From contig NC_054690.1 in assembly GCF_011074885.1 (NCBI RefSeq), forward strand, positions 3,353,001-3,417,000: 64,000 nucleotides of DNA. Direction: 5' to 3'. The DNA comes from Brettanomyces bruxellensis. Its lineage: Eukaryota > Ascomycota > Pichiomycetes > Pichiales > Pichiaceae. A model generated the notes under the pieces. It made no database searches. It worked only from the letters and a program-made list of their open reading frames with translations, and was not told the origin of the DNA. Of this stretch, positions 49,920 through 60,369 are shown piece after piece. Position numbers and translations under genes: made by a program. Each line of letters starts with the position of its first letter. Position 1 is the first letter of the stretch.

Positions 49920-52112
49920 TTAAATGTTTTTCTTGTTTTGTTCCTTATCCCTGTCCTTTTCTTCCATATCAAAGTCGGCCGATTCAGCATCCGAACCGAT
50001 CACGGATGGTGATGTTTGTATACCCAAGAATCCGTTCTTATACCCATAATCTTGATCTTGAACTGCATCCCCATAAAAGCTGTCAACATCGTTACTATAA
50101 ATACTAGCATCATCCTCATTATCATCCTGACCACCATCATCATCTTGTATTCCTTGGAGTGTTTCCTCTTCCATCTTTTGTTGATACTTCATTTCTTCGT
50201 CATGCCCTAACCTTTCCGGTGATGCCGGTCTATCCTTCCTTCTGGTTAAATTTCTACCTCTTGCAATTGCCCGCTCAATCAAGAGACGATTTTTTGTGAA
50301 TAAAAGTTTCGGATACGCAACATGTTCGCCGTTTGATATGATTTTTGTCAATCTCTCCTTCGTTGGATCGGTCAAAATGTACAAGTAATCCCATATTTCT
50401 ATCTTGGGGAACAATGTCACGCTGCCGTCAAAACGCTGAAGAAATATGTTTGACCAATCACTTTCGGCCAGGTTTGGTAGAAGTTGGAATTCGTGTATTA
50501 ATTTCAACCACTTTATAATTTCCAATTTAATTAGATTTTCCAGATAAGAAGGAATGAATCCACCACGAAAAGTCTTACCCCTCTTCCTAATGATTGGCTT
50601 TCCGACATCCCCGCGATTCTTAAATATCCATAACATGACGTGTGGATTGACCTGAGAAACAATCGAAAATGTGACGTTATAGTACGTGTTTAATGCCTCC
50701 AATGGGATATCTGTTCTCATCGAACCATCCCTCCACTTGTTTCCAAATGAAAATGGTACAATATTGCCATCTTTAGACTTCTGCATGAGCACCACTGGCT
50801 GCAAAATCCCCGGAACGGCGGCAGAAGCAAGTATGGACGACCATATACAGCAATTTGGTGAGGTAATCTCGTTACAAAGAATTGTGGGTGAATGAATATC
50901 GTGCGGAACTGTGCTGATGTTCAACATCTTTCCTGTTCTTTCATGAGACTCCTTAAATGTTGTGGATCCCATTGTCCACCACTGAGCCGACCGAGCCCAT
51001 TTTACTGCGTCATACTTGGCACCTGTTTTCCACCAACGCTTCAACCAAACGGACATTGGTTCACTGCTTAGTAGGTCAATCTTGTCGGCTAATCCTGGAA
51101 CCAATAACTTTAGAAGCTCTTCGTTTGTTCTTGTGCCAACAAGCCCAGCAATCGCACCTCCGCCAGATGTCCCACTGATAATCTGGGGTAAGAGATCATT
51201 TTCAAGCAATGCTTTTATAACACCAAAGTGATTATAGCAAAATGATGCACCACCTGATAGTGCCAATGCCGTCTTTCCATAGTTTCTGGATATGATCTTG
51301 AAGAATATGTGCTTGTGATTGTTTGATAATGTATCAGTTCTAATAATGGCATCTATGGACTGCACAACCTCGGATATGTATTCCTCAATCAAGTCCTTGG
51401 TACCAAAATAGCAATGCGCGTACATTATGGGATTTTCTATGCCAGCGAAATTTGTTTTCACGCAGCCTTGTAAAACAAGCATAAGCTCCTTGTACATTTT
51501 CTTGTTCCTCAACATTCTCAGACGTCCAACCAATCTTCTTAATGTCTTCCAGTCATAATATCTATATTTATCCTCGTGGCACCAATCATCAAATCCTAAA
51601 TAAACGTCAAGCTGTTTCGCAATTTGTACATATTCATCATAGCTTCCGGCCGTTTCCAGGCGTTTTAATAGTGCGGAACGCTTTCTATCCTTCATAATAA
51701 TGAATGTCTCCGAAATGTGTATTGAAAAACGAACTAATGCGTAAATAAGGCACAATATCGTCAACCACGTTAAGGTTATAAAAAGAAGTGGATAATGTAG
51801 CAAACTGTAGCTCCAAGATGATTCATCATTAAATGAACGTTTTCCGCGTGTACGCTCTTGGATGTTGGGCGTCAATCTGTTATGCCTATGTCTCCCTGGA
51901 GTACGATTATAAATAGGCTTCCAGTCTGATTGTGAAGTAATTGTAGGAACCCTTGAAAGACTTATCCCAAATTCTGAATCATCTGAAGTGGGTGACGGAA
52001 CGTCCGTATCACATTTTAGTGCCTGTGAAAAGGTTTTGAGATCCTCTTCATTTGTAAAATCTGAATCTAGCTTCGAAGGATTTTGATTACTTCGATCTTC
52101 TTTTAAAGCCAT
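49920..52112 (-). CDS. TGL4: Patatin-domain triacylglycerol lipase, TGL4/TGL5 type
   Basis: 730 residues from the ATG at 52112. A disordered N-terminus is followed by a hydrophobic segment (about 101-133, LLHYPLLFITLTWLTILCLIYALV), then the conserved YDWKTLRRLVGRLRMLR. The patatin core starts with the oxyanion loop LSGGASFCYNHFGVIKAL. The nucleophile elbow GTSGG (Ser at about 316) and the catalytic Asp in KWRDGSMRTDIPLEAL complete the dyad. The tail is acidic. Tgl3/4/5 mobilise triacylglycerol from lipid droplets, and Tgl4 is activated by Cdk1 at G1/S. Length matches Tgl5 (749); conserved regions do not separate Tgl4 from Tgl5 by eye. Confidence 0.88.
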   Translation of the reverse strand: MALKEDRSNQNPSKLDSDFTNEEDLKTFSQALKCDTDVPSPTSDDSEFGISLSRVPTITSQSDWKPIYNRTPGRHRHNRLTPNIQERTRGKRSFNDESSWSYSLLHYPLLFITLTWLTILCLIYALVRFSIHISETFIIMKDRKRSALLKRLETAGSYDEYVQIAKQLDVYLGFDDWCHEDKYRYYDWKTLRRLVGRLRMLRNKKMYKELMLVLQGCVKTNFAGIENPIMYAHCYFGTKDLIEEYISEVVQSIDAIIRTDTLSNNHKHIFFKIISRNYGKTALALSGGASFCYNHFGVIKALLENDLLPQIISGTSGGGAIAGLVGTRTNEELLKLLVPGLADKIDLLSSEPMSVWLKRWWKTGAKYDAVKWARSAQWWTMGSTTFKESHERTGKMLNISTVPHDIHSPTILCNEITSPNCCIWSSILASAAVPGILQPVVLMQKSKDGNIVPFSFGNKWRDGSMRTDIPLEALNTYYNVTFSIVSQVNPHVMLWIFKNRGDVGKPIIRKRGKTFRGGFIPSYLENLIKLEIIKWLKLIHEFQLLPNLAESDWSNIFLQRFDGSVTLFPKIEIWDYLYILTDPTKERLTKIISNGEHVAYPKLLFTKNRLLIERAIARGRNLTRRKDRPASPERLGHDEEMKYQQKMEEETLQGIQDDDGGQDDNEDDASIYSNDVDSFYGDAVQDQDYGYKNGFLGIQTSPSVIGSDAESADFDMEEKDRDKEQNKKNI

Positions 52113-52734
52113 TATACGTGATATTATTTGGAGCGATCAACGGTAACCAAAAAAATCTGACAAATAAAGATTAATTTCAGCTTGGTTTACATATCAATGT
52201 ACGCATTCCTAAGTTTGATTAAGCTTTTGTGAATGTGAGAGGGTCCCTATTTTTATCAGGACTTTGCTAGAGCTTGGCAAATCGGAACAATGCAAAATAT
52301 AATGCAGTATAATTATGGCCAACCATTTTACATCCTTACATCATGCATTGTTAAAAAAGAATCACTTGGAGAAAAGTGACAAAAAAAAGACCACATAGGA
52401 CTAACGAACGACTTGCCGACCACATCCCGAAAAAACGGGGTCTGCCTCCCGTCCCCAATAAATAATAAAATAGTGTTGATTTGGCCGAATAATCCCTACC
52501 TGGAGTGGAGGTATTATTAAAAATGACTAAATTTTGGATTTGCCTACAAATCAAAAGCAACACGAAGACAGCCGAAAAGTGTGATGGCAAACCTCAAATT
52601 TATATATAAACCATATAAACCCTTTTATATATTTGTAAACGAAATATACTACAATGCTGGGTAAAGGTTCATACTTCCCTGTATAATCATCTGGTATATG
52701 CAGCGCTATTATCGAACCAAAAATATGAGACCAA
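52113..52734. other. Lipase promoter region and 3' flank of the KEN-box gene
   Basis: 622 bases holding motif copy 3 (ACATCCTTACAT, 52330-52341), 218 bases before the lipase ATG. Short antisense frames lack ATG or content. Confidence 0.45.
52330..52341 (+). promoter_or_regulatory. Recurrent motif ACATCCTTACAT, copy 3
   Basis: Core CATCCTTACA, here with an A before and T after, upstream of the lipase gene on the opposite strand. Confidence 0.35.
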
Positions 52735-53613
52735 TTACTGCTTCTTGTTTTTGAATGCATCTCCAGAGCTAAGACTTTTCCGAAGCATGCTGCTGCGATA
52801 TTCATTAAAATTGAATGAAGGCCTTCTGCGACTTGGAGTTGATTCCACCCTTTTATCCTTTATTACCGGAGCCGAATTCTCGTCTGCAGAGCCTTCAATT
52901 TCACTATCAATATTTTCCGTTTTCTTAGGTGATTCGAACGTATATTCTTGATTTAAAGCATTTATCCTGTTTCTAAGCTGATTAGCATGCTCTTTTAATT
53001 CGTAGTGATGGGACTTGCGCTTCCCTCCCTTCTGACCAGCAATATTATTCCAGTAAGATCCAGAAACCGAGGACTCATCTCCGGTATCCGTATCATCATG
53101 CTTTGATAGTCTGATGGATGACAAATTCTCTAATAATGGTCCCTCATCCGATGAAGCTTCAGGATTCCTTATTTCCGGCCCTAAAATATTATCTGAGGAT
53201 GATGGTTCAATGGCACTTTCATCCCCACTATATCCATATCCAGGCTTAGTGGGCGGTATATCAGTAGTAAGTGAACACTTTCTTTTATAAATTTGTGAGG
53301 ACATTAAATCAAATGAGTCTCTTTGTGACACCTTTCTTTGCTCCTGCTTTGAGAGATCATCCTGTGAGGCCAATTTTTGAGCCTGCATCTCGTTGGCGTA
53401 ATTTCTTGATCTTCTATGGGAACGCACAGAACTTGGAATATCAAAGCAGTTTAAAGGTGTTTCACAAGCTGGGGGTGCCTTCATTGGGTTCAAAAGTGAA
53501 GCGTTTGAACGATTATCATTTAAATAATTAAGAAGAGGACTTCTTGACTCATTTTCTTTTGAAGGCGCCGTACTTATAACAGTTGTTGGGATTCTCTTCG
53601 AAGAAGATGGCAT
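52735..53613 (-). CDS. Unidentified disordered protein with adjacent KEN box and D box
   Basis: 292 residues from the ATG at 53613. Not recognised. Residues 19-31 (SKENESRSPLLNYLN) contain a KEN box directly followed by RxxLxxxxN, both degrons read by the APC/C. A second basic patch is RSHRRSRNY. Two acidic Ser-rich stretches (SSDEGPLL, DDTDTGDESS) and several S/T-P sites (SRSPLL, CETPLN, FESPKK, ESTPSR) suggest CDK or CK2 phosphorylation. A short coiled-coil-like HANQLRNRINALNQEYTF precedes the Lys/Arg-rich C-terminus (RRRPSFNFNEYRSSMLRK). A cell-cycle-regulated substrate is the best inference; securin, Acm1 and shugoshin were considered and did not match. Confidence 0.72.
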   Translation of the reverse strand: MPSSSKRIPTTVISTAPSKENESRSPLLNYLNDNRSNASLLNPMKAPPACETPLNCFDIPSSVRSHRRSRNYANEMQAQKLASQDDLSKQEQRKVSQRDSFDLMSSQIYKRKCSLTTDIPPTKPGYGYSGDESAIEPSSSDNILGPEIRNPEASSDEGPLLENLSSIRLSKHDDTDTGDESSVSGSYWNNIAGQKGGKRKSHHYELKEHANQLRNRINALNQEYTFESPKKTENIDSEIEGSADENSAPVIKDKRVESTPSRRRPSFNFNEYRSSMLRKSLSSGDAFKNKKQ

Positions 53614-54689
53614 TGTTTTTATCTAACAGATTTGTTTTATATGATGGCGAATTCTTAACTAGTTTAGATCGTTCCAAAATAGACTTAAAATCATTTAAAA
53701 TGATATACTGAACGAATGCTAGAAGATTCGCAGTTGGGTTGATCACAGGTAAGAGAAAATCGGCGATGCTTTTTTTTAAGAGAGATCTAAAGATGATATT
53801 AATTATATCAAATTTGCATTCAACACAAAAGTAGGGGAATATGTTAATTTTGTAGACAGAAACAATCCCGAAAGAAAGTGGTAGAATGATATTTTGGCAG
53901 GGTGAGAAAGCAGTACGAAAAAAAAAATATAATGACAATAATAAAATGCGATATATGGCATTCAAAAGCAACAATCCATAAGGACTGCTCCATAAATGTG
54001 GGGATGATTCGCTCGGGCAAGTTCAGCCGCGAGCTGTGAGTTAGTAATTTAGGCTTTTCGGGGGCGGGATCGTGGGTTTCCTATGAATCAGAATTTATCC
54101 ATTCGTTCCAAAAAAAATACCATGACGTGATGTGATCATTTCGATGCTTTTTTTTGCTTTCTTTCCCTAGTCCAAAGAGGAGCAGCAATCTAATAACTTT
54201 TCTGGTTCGACACACAAATTGGAAACGTTTTATAGTAAATGAATTTTTGAGAATATGAGCATCGAAATGAGGAAAGATTTCTTAGTTTGGAATTTTGGTC
54301 TAGAGTAATGAGGCATGTAACAGGCTTTTCCCAAAGTTTCCACAAAAGCTTTTATTAATTTGAATATTACGTCCAATGGTGAAATGAGGTTCATACACAT
54401 TTTCTTGTTTTATTTCTGATCCTCTCTGTCCCCATTTTATGACTTTTGCATGGAATGCAGTCCGAGTCCCGTTCTATCATTTATTTTCTTACCCCCTCGC
54501 TCCCTGTTTAAGTCCAGTCCATTTGTGTTCTACATCCTTACACTAGAAGTATCATGATGAAAAAGATGCTATCCATTCACAAATATGATCTGAAGGGTTA
54601 CCTATGCCCAAAGTTAACAAACGTTGAATACACACAAACCACTGAAATCGATACAATTTTCAAGTGCTCAGCATATGTTGTTGTAAGCA
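53614..54689. other. Divergent region KEN-box gene/MED17
   Basis: 1.08 kb, with motif copy 4 (54532-54543). A hydrophobic frame overlapping the KEN-box start (53549-53974) is a shadow. GGGGGCGGGAT at about 54060-54070 is the only G-rich spot. Confidence 0.45.
54532..54543 (+). promoter_or_regulatory. Recurrent motif ACATCCTTACAC, copy 4
   Basis: About 150 bases before the MED17 ATG, in the same orientation as the gene. Confidence 0.4.
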
Positions 54690-56651
54690 ATGTCTAAAGA
54701 TTTTAGATTAAATACGGCTTTTGACGAGAATTCTGTCGGTTCTCTTCTTGAAGGAAGGTCTACAGACTTATCCTCACCTTCTAGAAACACACTTCCTCTT
54801 AATGAGTTGCTTGCTAGAATTGTTGCACAGGAGGGACCATTCGTGAATTTGAAAGAATCTGTTTTGGAAAAAAAGATCGAAAATGAAGAAAAACGGAATA
54901 AGGAATTTAATGTTAATAATGAAAGTCAAAAGAGTAAGGGTTCAAATAGTAGCGGAGAAGTTAAAAGTTTAGAAAATGACGCTAATCCTTCTAAAATGTC
55001 TCCAAACAAGGGTGAAATAAAAAGGAAGCTGATGTCCACGGAGGAGTTTTTGGAGAAAAAAGAGGAAGCGGTGAAAGATGTTGATACGGCATTAAATGAG
55101 TCCTCCTTATCCTTGGATTTTGTATCTCTTTTAATTTCCTCACTACGTCCTGCTGCTGGCTCTTTGTCCATGTCACCAAAATTAAAGCAATCAGTTAAAA
55201 CCGGTTCTCTTTCAAGTGCAGTCATCAAACCGCAAGCAAGGGATAGTGCTGAAGTTGTTGCTGTACATGAAAGAAAGGGTAAAGCTGTGGGCCGCGGTTG
55301 GAAACTTCAAAGTCTTTCACAAGCTGCACGGGATCTAAGGCTGGCTTCAGAATGTTTGCAGAACGAAGTATCGAAGGAGGAAATTTACTGGAGCAGCATG
55401 TTGAAAATTGTTCATTCTGATGAGGTGATAATTCCGATTAGTCCTGCGGATGGTCGTTCAGCAAGACAGATCGGTGTGAAGTACGGCTTTGGTGATGCCG
55501 GATCAGTGTATTATGACAAAGGTATTGGTTTACTACGAAAAGATAATGACACGGGGAAAATGTATTTTGAAAAGCAGCGATCTTTATCCCAGGTCCGTGG
55601 TATTCAAAATGATAATGATTCGGATTCTGAGAAGTTGGTTCTTATTAAGTTGTACAAGCATAGTTCAACTACACAAAATGCTGAAAATGGCAACACAGAT
55701 ATCACATTGGTTGGGGAGGCAAGTGCAATTGATTCAGTTCCGGAGCAAACAAACTATGATAATGGATCCGTGGCAGGAAAATCCAAGGTTCTGTGTGATA
55801 TTAAGCGAGCACGGTTCTTTCTATTTGAGGAAGAGCTTTTTTATCAGCTTGTTAAGGAGGCTGCGACGCTTGGTGCCCTTCAAGTTAAGGTTGAAAGTGA
55901 ATGCATTACCGTAGAATTACGTCATTTAATGCTTAAAATTTTGTTCTTGCCTTTAGCTGAGATCAAAGACACGAAATATCATCCGCCCGCAACTACTGAG
56001 CAATTCAACCGAAAGGCTAAGGAGATCTCGATATTTTTCCACCTAATGCTATGTTCCCAGCACAGGCACAATCTGCAAAGAAAATGCTTACCACCAGTTT
56101 CGTTAAGTAAGCAGCAGTTATATAATACTCAGCAACTTGCACAGTCCGTTGTCATCTTAATCCGACCTCTTTTAGCTTATCAAAGGCACCATAGAAACAT
56201 CTTGAAGGTTATGACTTCAATTAGGTTGATATTGATGGACTTAGAACTGAAAGATTCAAAAAGGGTTGATGATATTATGACGAAGCAGCTAAGATTAATG
56301 TTGTGCTGTAATGATCCGAATAGACTAACACGTTATTCCAGGAAAGACAAGCTTATAAAGAATAATCCATTTATAAGGTGCTTGATCTCACCACTTTCCT
56401 TAATGGAGCTAAGATATAAAAGAGTGAGAATTCTGATAGAATTGACTTCGGATTTAACTGCCTCTTTTTCTAGTATCAACCTCAAAATAGATGCCACTAA
56501 AGAAGAGCTATCGTCAGGAAATGCAAATGTTCTTGTTCCTGAGGCCCCGGTAGATTATAGTCTACCAATTGCCGATCTAACGTTCAATGGTACAACTGAG
56601 TTTGGGGATAGTCTCTGGTGGATTATGCATAATACACCGGAGATACAATAG
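54690..56651 (+). CDS. MED17: MED17 (SRB4), Mediator head module scaffold
   Basis: 653 residues (687 in S. cerevisiae) from the ATG at 54690. The N-terminus has a low-complexity Ser/Lys/Glu stretch, then LDFVSLLISSLRPAAGSLSMSP. The family core follows: GRGWKLQSLSQAARDLRLASECLQNEVSKEEIYW, split here only by description, with LGVKYGFGDAGSVYY-like IGVKYGFGDAG after it. The second half is long helices (HLMLCSQHRHNLQRKC, QSVVILIRPLLAYQRHHRN) and ends ADLTFNGTTEFGDSLWWIM. Med17 holds the Mediator head together and contacts RNA polymerase II; the gene is essential in yeast. No defect seen. Confidence 0.92.
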   Translation: MSKDFRLNTAFDENSVGSLLEGRSTDLSSPSRNTLPLNELLARIVAQEGPFVNLKESVLEKKIENEEKRNKEFNVNNESQKSKGSNSSGEVKSLENDANPSKMSPNKGEIKRKLMSTEEFLEKKEEAVKDVDTALNESSLSLDFVSLLISSLRPAAGSLSMSPKLKQSVKTGSLSSAVIKPQARDSAEVVAVHERKGKAVGRGWKLQSLSQAARDLRLASECLQNEVSKEEIYWSSMLKIVHSDEVIIPISPADGRSARQIGVKYGFGDAGSVYYDKGIGLLRKDNDTGKMYFEKQRSLSQVRGIQNDNDSDSEKLVLIKLYKHSSTTQNAENGNTDITLVGEASAIDSVPEQTNYDNGSVAGKSKVLCDIKRARFFLFEEELFYQLVKEAATLGALQVKVESECITVELRHLMLKILFLPLAEIKDTKYHPPATTEQFNRKAKEISIFFHLMLCSQHRHNLQRKCLPPVSLSKQQLYNTQQLAQSVVILIRPLLAYQRHHRNILKVMTSIRLILMDLELKDSKRVDDIMTKQLRLMLCCNDPNRLTRYSRKDKLIKNNPFIRCLISPLSLMELRYKRVRILIELTSDLTASFSSINLKIDATKEELSSGNANVLVPEAPVDYSLPIADLTFNGTTEFGDSLWWIMHNTPEIQ

Positions 56652-58283
56652 TTGTATAGAATTAGATAGATGATAATAAATTTGCCCAATTTACGATAAG
56701 CAAAAATAATATAATGTCGGTAAAAGTACATGGATTTTGTCTCACAAGCAACTGAGTGTTCGCTAACGTTTGATACGATAATTGTGTTACTTTCAAATGA
56801 AATTTGTCCCAGACGTTGAAGCTTGCTAACAGATCTTAATATAAAGAAGGAAATATGATTGAAATTTGGATTCGGATCTATACTAAAATGAAACTCCGAA
56901 CTGCAAGATTCACATCACACACAATTTCCCAACAGATTAAGTTCTATGACCAAAATAGTCCTAGCCATACTGCATTTAGTATCTTTCTAATAATTAATTT
57001 TCGATGCACAACTCTGGATGGTGATCAAACCGTGAACTGAGTAATAAATTATCTTCTCATTTTTCCACCTTTTTGTTGACAAATCCGCACTTATGAATGT
57101 TCGTTATGAACCCACGCACAGCCAAAACAGAAATGTTAATGAAGAAACACTGCAGTGTTCACTAAAAAAAAAAGCATTGTTCGGAATTTTTATATGGAAA
57201 AATAGTATTGTATAATTGCATTGTACCACTGCATTAACAAATAACAATCAATCCCAAAACAGCATACAGCAATATTGTACTTCGGCGGACTTCAAGCAAT
57301 ACGGGCAAGATTCTTCTCTTCTATTCTTTGGCGTATAATAAATCATAGATCTGCATCGTATTTTTTTCATTTTTTTCTTGAATGAAAGTTGAGCAAATTT
57401 GAGTTTGAATATTGAACAGAAATGAGATGAGGCTGTCCGAAAGAGCTAAAACCAACGGCAAATATGGGTAGACATAAACAGTAGTTTGAATTATGCTTAC
57501 ACTTCTCCAAGTATTCACTTTTTGTTAATTTTAAAGGCGGGAATCCTGCTAAAACAAGTTTGGGTTGGTCTCAATATCAAGAGGGATAAATTAGAAACAA
57601 CAAATAGTGGGAAAAGAATGCAACGTTTTTTGACTATTACTATATATTCATATGTATGCTGGTTTGAATGTCTCCAACAGCCATTATCTCTCGAGATTAT
57701 AATGTGAGCACAAAGCTTCAGGATGCTATTGAGTTACTGCATCCAAAGCCACGTAGTTATCCCAAATAGTGAATTGCTCTGTTACCAATAGTAAGGGGGA
57801 AAAAATACGTTAACAAATTTTTGGCGACCAATTTCATTGTCATGCAGCTTTTTCATTTTTCGTAATAATATTCTAAATGTTCTTTGTGCGTTTGCTTCTC
57901 TGTGGTTTTTGTGTTGATTGTGAATTGTGACCTCTATTGGGGAAAATAATGTTTCTAAAGTAGCCCGCGCAATGTTCTGCAAACCCGTGTCTCCCTACGC
58001 ATTGTTTAGATAGCTATTGTCAACTGATGCACTCCCTATTCTTTCAAGCCCCCCCCCCCCCCCCCCCAACCCCCCAAAAAAAAAAAAAAACTGCTGTGTA
58101 ACTGCTGAAGTATCGGCAAAGTATAAATATAGTTCGATAATAAGTCAAATAATTGAGATCAAATGGGGCTCCGTAAAACGATTACCGCCCCGGTTTTCGT
58201 TTCACTCCACAGATTCAATTTCAATATTCAGTTGAGAAAGGTTTGGCAATTTCCAACTAACGAATAAATCTGTTAAAATAAAC
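56652..58283. other. 1.6 kb intergenic region upstream of the reductase gene
   Basis: AT-rich with several open frames of 60-75 codons that are unsupported. Its salient feature is the C19-AA-C6-A15 tract (58049-58090) about 195 bases before the next ATG. No RNA gene recognised. Confidence 0.45.
58049..58090. repeat. Compound homopolymer tract: C19, AA, C6, A15
   Basis: C19 at 58049-58067, AA, C6 at 58070-58075, A15 at 58076-58090. A long C run is exceptional in a genome of this AT content. The G-rich strand could fold as a quadruplex. Run lengths may be assembly-dependent. Confidence 0.8.
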
Positions 58284-59303
58284 ATGTCTCGCCCTTCAGT
58301 TCTAATTGTTGGAGCAGGTGCTCTCGGATTAGTCGCCGCTTATACATTGCAAGAGTATGGAAAGTGTGATGTGTGTTTGGTTGTGAAATTTGGTGCGGAT
58401 CTTGTACGCAAAGATGGATACACATTCAAATCTGCTCAATTTGGTAGCTTCGAACATTGGAAGCCTAAGTATATTCTAGAGTCAGTAGCTGAAACTACTC
58501 ATCAATATGATTATATCATTGTGTCGGTGAAGAATTTGCCTGATGGACCAGAGCCTGTCAATGACATTGTCCGCCCTGTCGTTAAAAGGTGTCCTCAGTC
58601 GGCTCTTATTTTGTTCGAAAATGGTATTGATATTGAGAAGCCTCTCATCAGGGAGTTCCCTGGTCATGCCATTTTTTCCGGTGTCTCCTTGATCAATTGT
58701 ACCAACATCGATAGGGTTGTGAACCAAAAAAACAAGGATAGTATCCAATTGGGTATCTTTGAGAATCCAACTCTTAAGGACAATGCTGTAGCACAGAAGC
58801 AGCTTGCGGAGTTCATAAAGTTATATCACATAGACGGTATGAACACTGTGACTTTGGATGAGAATGTTAGGTTTTCTAGATGGAAGAAGTTGGTCTATAA
58901 TGCGTCAATTAACACAACTACAGCTCTAGCCCAGCTGGATGTTACTAGAGCCACAATTTGCGGCTTCAAGGAGGGTCTCTGTAGGCCAATCATTGATGAA
59001 ATCTATGCGATTGCCAAGGCTGACGGTTACATAATTCCACCAGAAATCGAAGACCATATGTTAAATTTATCTAATGGTCTCTTCTATAAACCTTCGATGT
59101 GTGTTGATGCCGAATTGGGAAGGATGATGGAGATTGAAACAATTGTTGGAAATCCCTTAAGGGAAGCCAAGAAATACGGTGTCCCTGCACCTAGATTGGA
59201 AACCGTTTACCATCTTCTTAAGATGTTGCAGTATAGAATCATGGAAAAGGAAGGTCTTATTACCACCGATGAAGAAAATGGTGTCGCCCACAAAAATTTC
59301 TAA
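58284..59303 (+). CDS. Ketopantoate reductase (PanE/ApbA) family protein
   Basis: 339 residues from the ATG at 58284. Rossmann start SVLIVGAGALGLVAAYTL, with the GxGxxG dinucleotide site at about 10-15. The central block DYIIVSVKNLPDG and the strand ALILFENGIDIEKPL follow. The C-terminal helical domain has SRWKKLVYNASINTTTALAQLD, with the conserved Lys and Asn of the family, and ends YHLLKMLQYRIMEKEG. PanE reduces 2-dehydropantoate to pantoate for coenzyme A synthesis with NADPH. Many fungi have several paralogues of this family with unknown substrates, and the true biosynthetic enzyme in yeast, Pan5, is longer (379). I would not assume it is Pan5. Confidence 0.83.
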   Translation: MSRPSVLIVGAGALGLVAAYTLQEYGKCDVCLVVKFGADLVRKDGYTFKSAQFGSFEHWKPKYILESVAETTHQYDYIIVSVKNLPDGPEPVNDIVRPVVKRCPQSALILFENGIDIEKPLIREFPGHAIFSGVSLINCTNIDRVVNQKNKDSIQLGIFENPTLKDNAVAQKQLAEFIKLYHIDGMNTVTLDENVRFSRWKKLVYNASINTTTALAQLDVTRATICGFKEGLCRPIIDEIYAIAKADGYIIPPEIEDHMLNLSNGLFYKPSMCVDAELGRMMEIETIVGNPLREAKKYGVPAPRLETVYHLLKMLQYRIMEKEGLITTDEENGVAHKNF

Positions 59304-60369
59304 ACGTTAAATAGCTTAAATTGTATTAAACGAGTGCTATTGCACACATAATTTGACCATATCTTACAACATCGTAGAATAAGGAAATAGTATTTCCTAA
59401 ATCCGTAACAGATCAAATCTGGATATGGGGAGATAAGTTGTTATAATTTAGCATTGTTTTATAATTAGATCATACCCCTAAATGCATTATTAACAAAGAA
59501 GAGCCTATATTATTAACATTAAAAAGGTACGAACATGTGAATGCTGAAAAACAAGGAATAGAGTTTGGGTACACATAAGCTTGAGGCTGTCTAAAAGGCA
59601 GGGAAAATATATTGGATTTTGGTACTTTGATTTTGCCGTAGTCCCACCTTATTTTTAAACCGCGAGAAATTTCATGCTAGTTGTTTACTAGGGTGGGTAT
59701 ATCTAGATATCAAGAATGTTTTTTTTTTTTTTTTGTGCTTCTTTTTCCAGATTTCCCCAATAGGCTCGGTCTTGTTCTTACTTCGCAGAGCGATGACGTT
59801 ATGTAAGGGTTCTCAAATCAAACAAAAATGTCTTCCCAAAGGTAGGCAAATGCAGAAGTCACTAAACAATTACTTCATATGTCTTGCATCAAAGCAAATA
59901 GGGGAAATATTTATGTAAAGTAATAACAACAGTTATCTTTTTTATTTTTACCTCCATGCCAAATAATGAAAAATTTTTGGGAAAACCTTTTTAGTGCATA
60001 TTTTTGCACATATCTTTTCCGAAGTATTCCAATTTAAACTTTAGGCATTATTCTGCACTTTTTTTTATTTACTTGAAGTGTTCTGCTACGCGGTTTGTAG
60101 AACCTCCAAATTTTATTATCCCGCACGAATTTGATTTATCCCGGTAGTTACTCAGTTCAAGCGTGTTTTACATTTTTCTCCTCTTCTTCCACTATTTTGT
60201 TCCTCTGGATTTATATATACTTTCTTGTGTCCATACAGAAATAGTATTCTGTTAACACTTACTAATATAAGAGGTTTAGGTTTTCCTGGTCGGTTCATCA
60301 GTTGAAGTGTCATTCGTTTGATCACATTACGTTCTTTTTTTGGAAATAGAAATAGATATCCACCACATC
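59304..60369. other. Intergenic between reductase and elongase genes
   Basis: 1.07 kb, the upstream region of the elongase. T runs at 59721-59734 and 60060-60066; AT-rich. A 61-codon frame lacks an ATG. No motif convincing enough to name. Confidence 0.4.

Noticed and set aside
53549..53974. 141-codon minus-strand frame overlapping the KEN-box gene start
   Set aside because: Low-complexity hydrophobic content in AT-rich DNA, overlapping a better gene in another frame.
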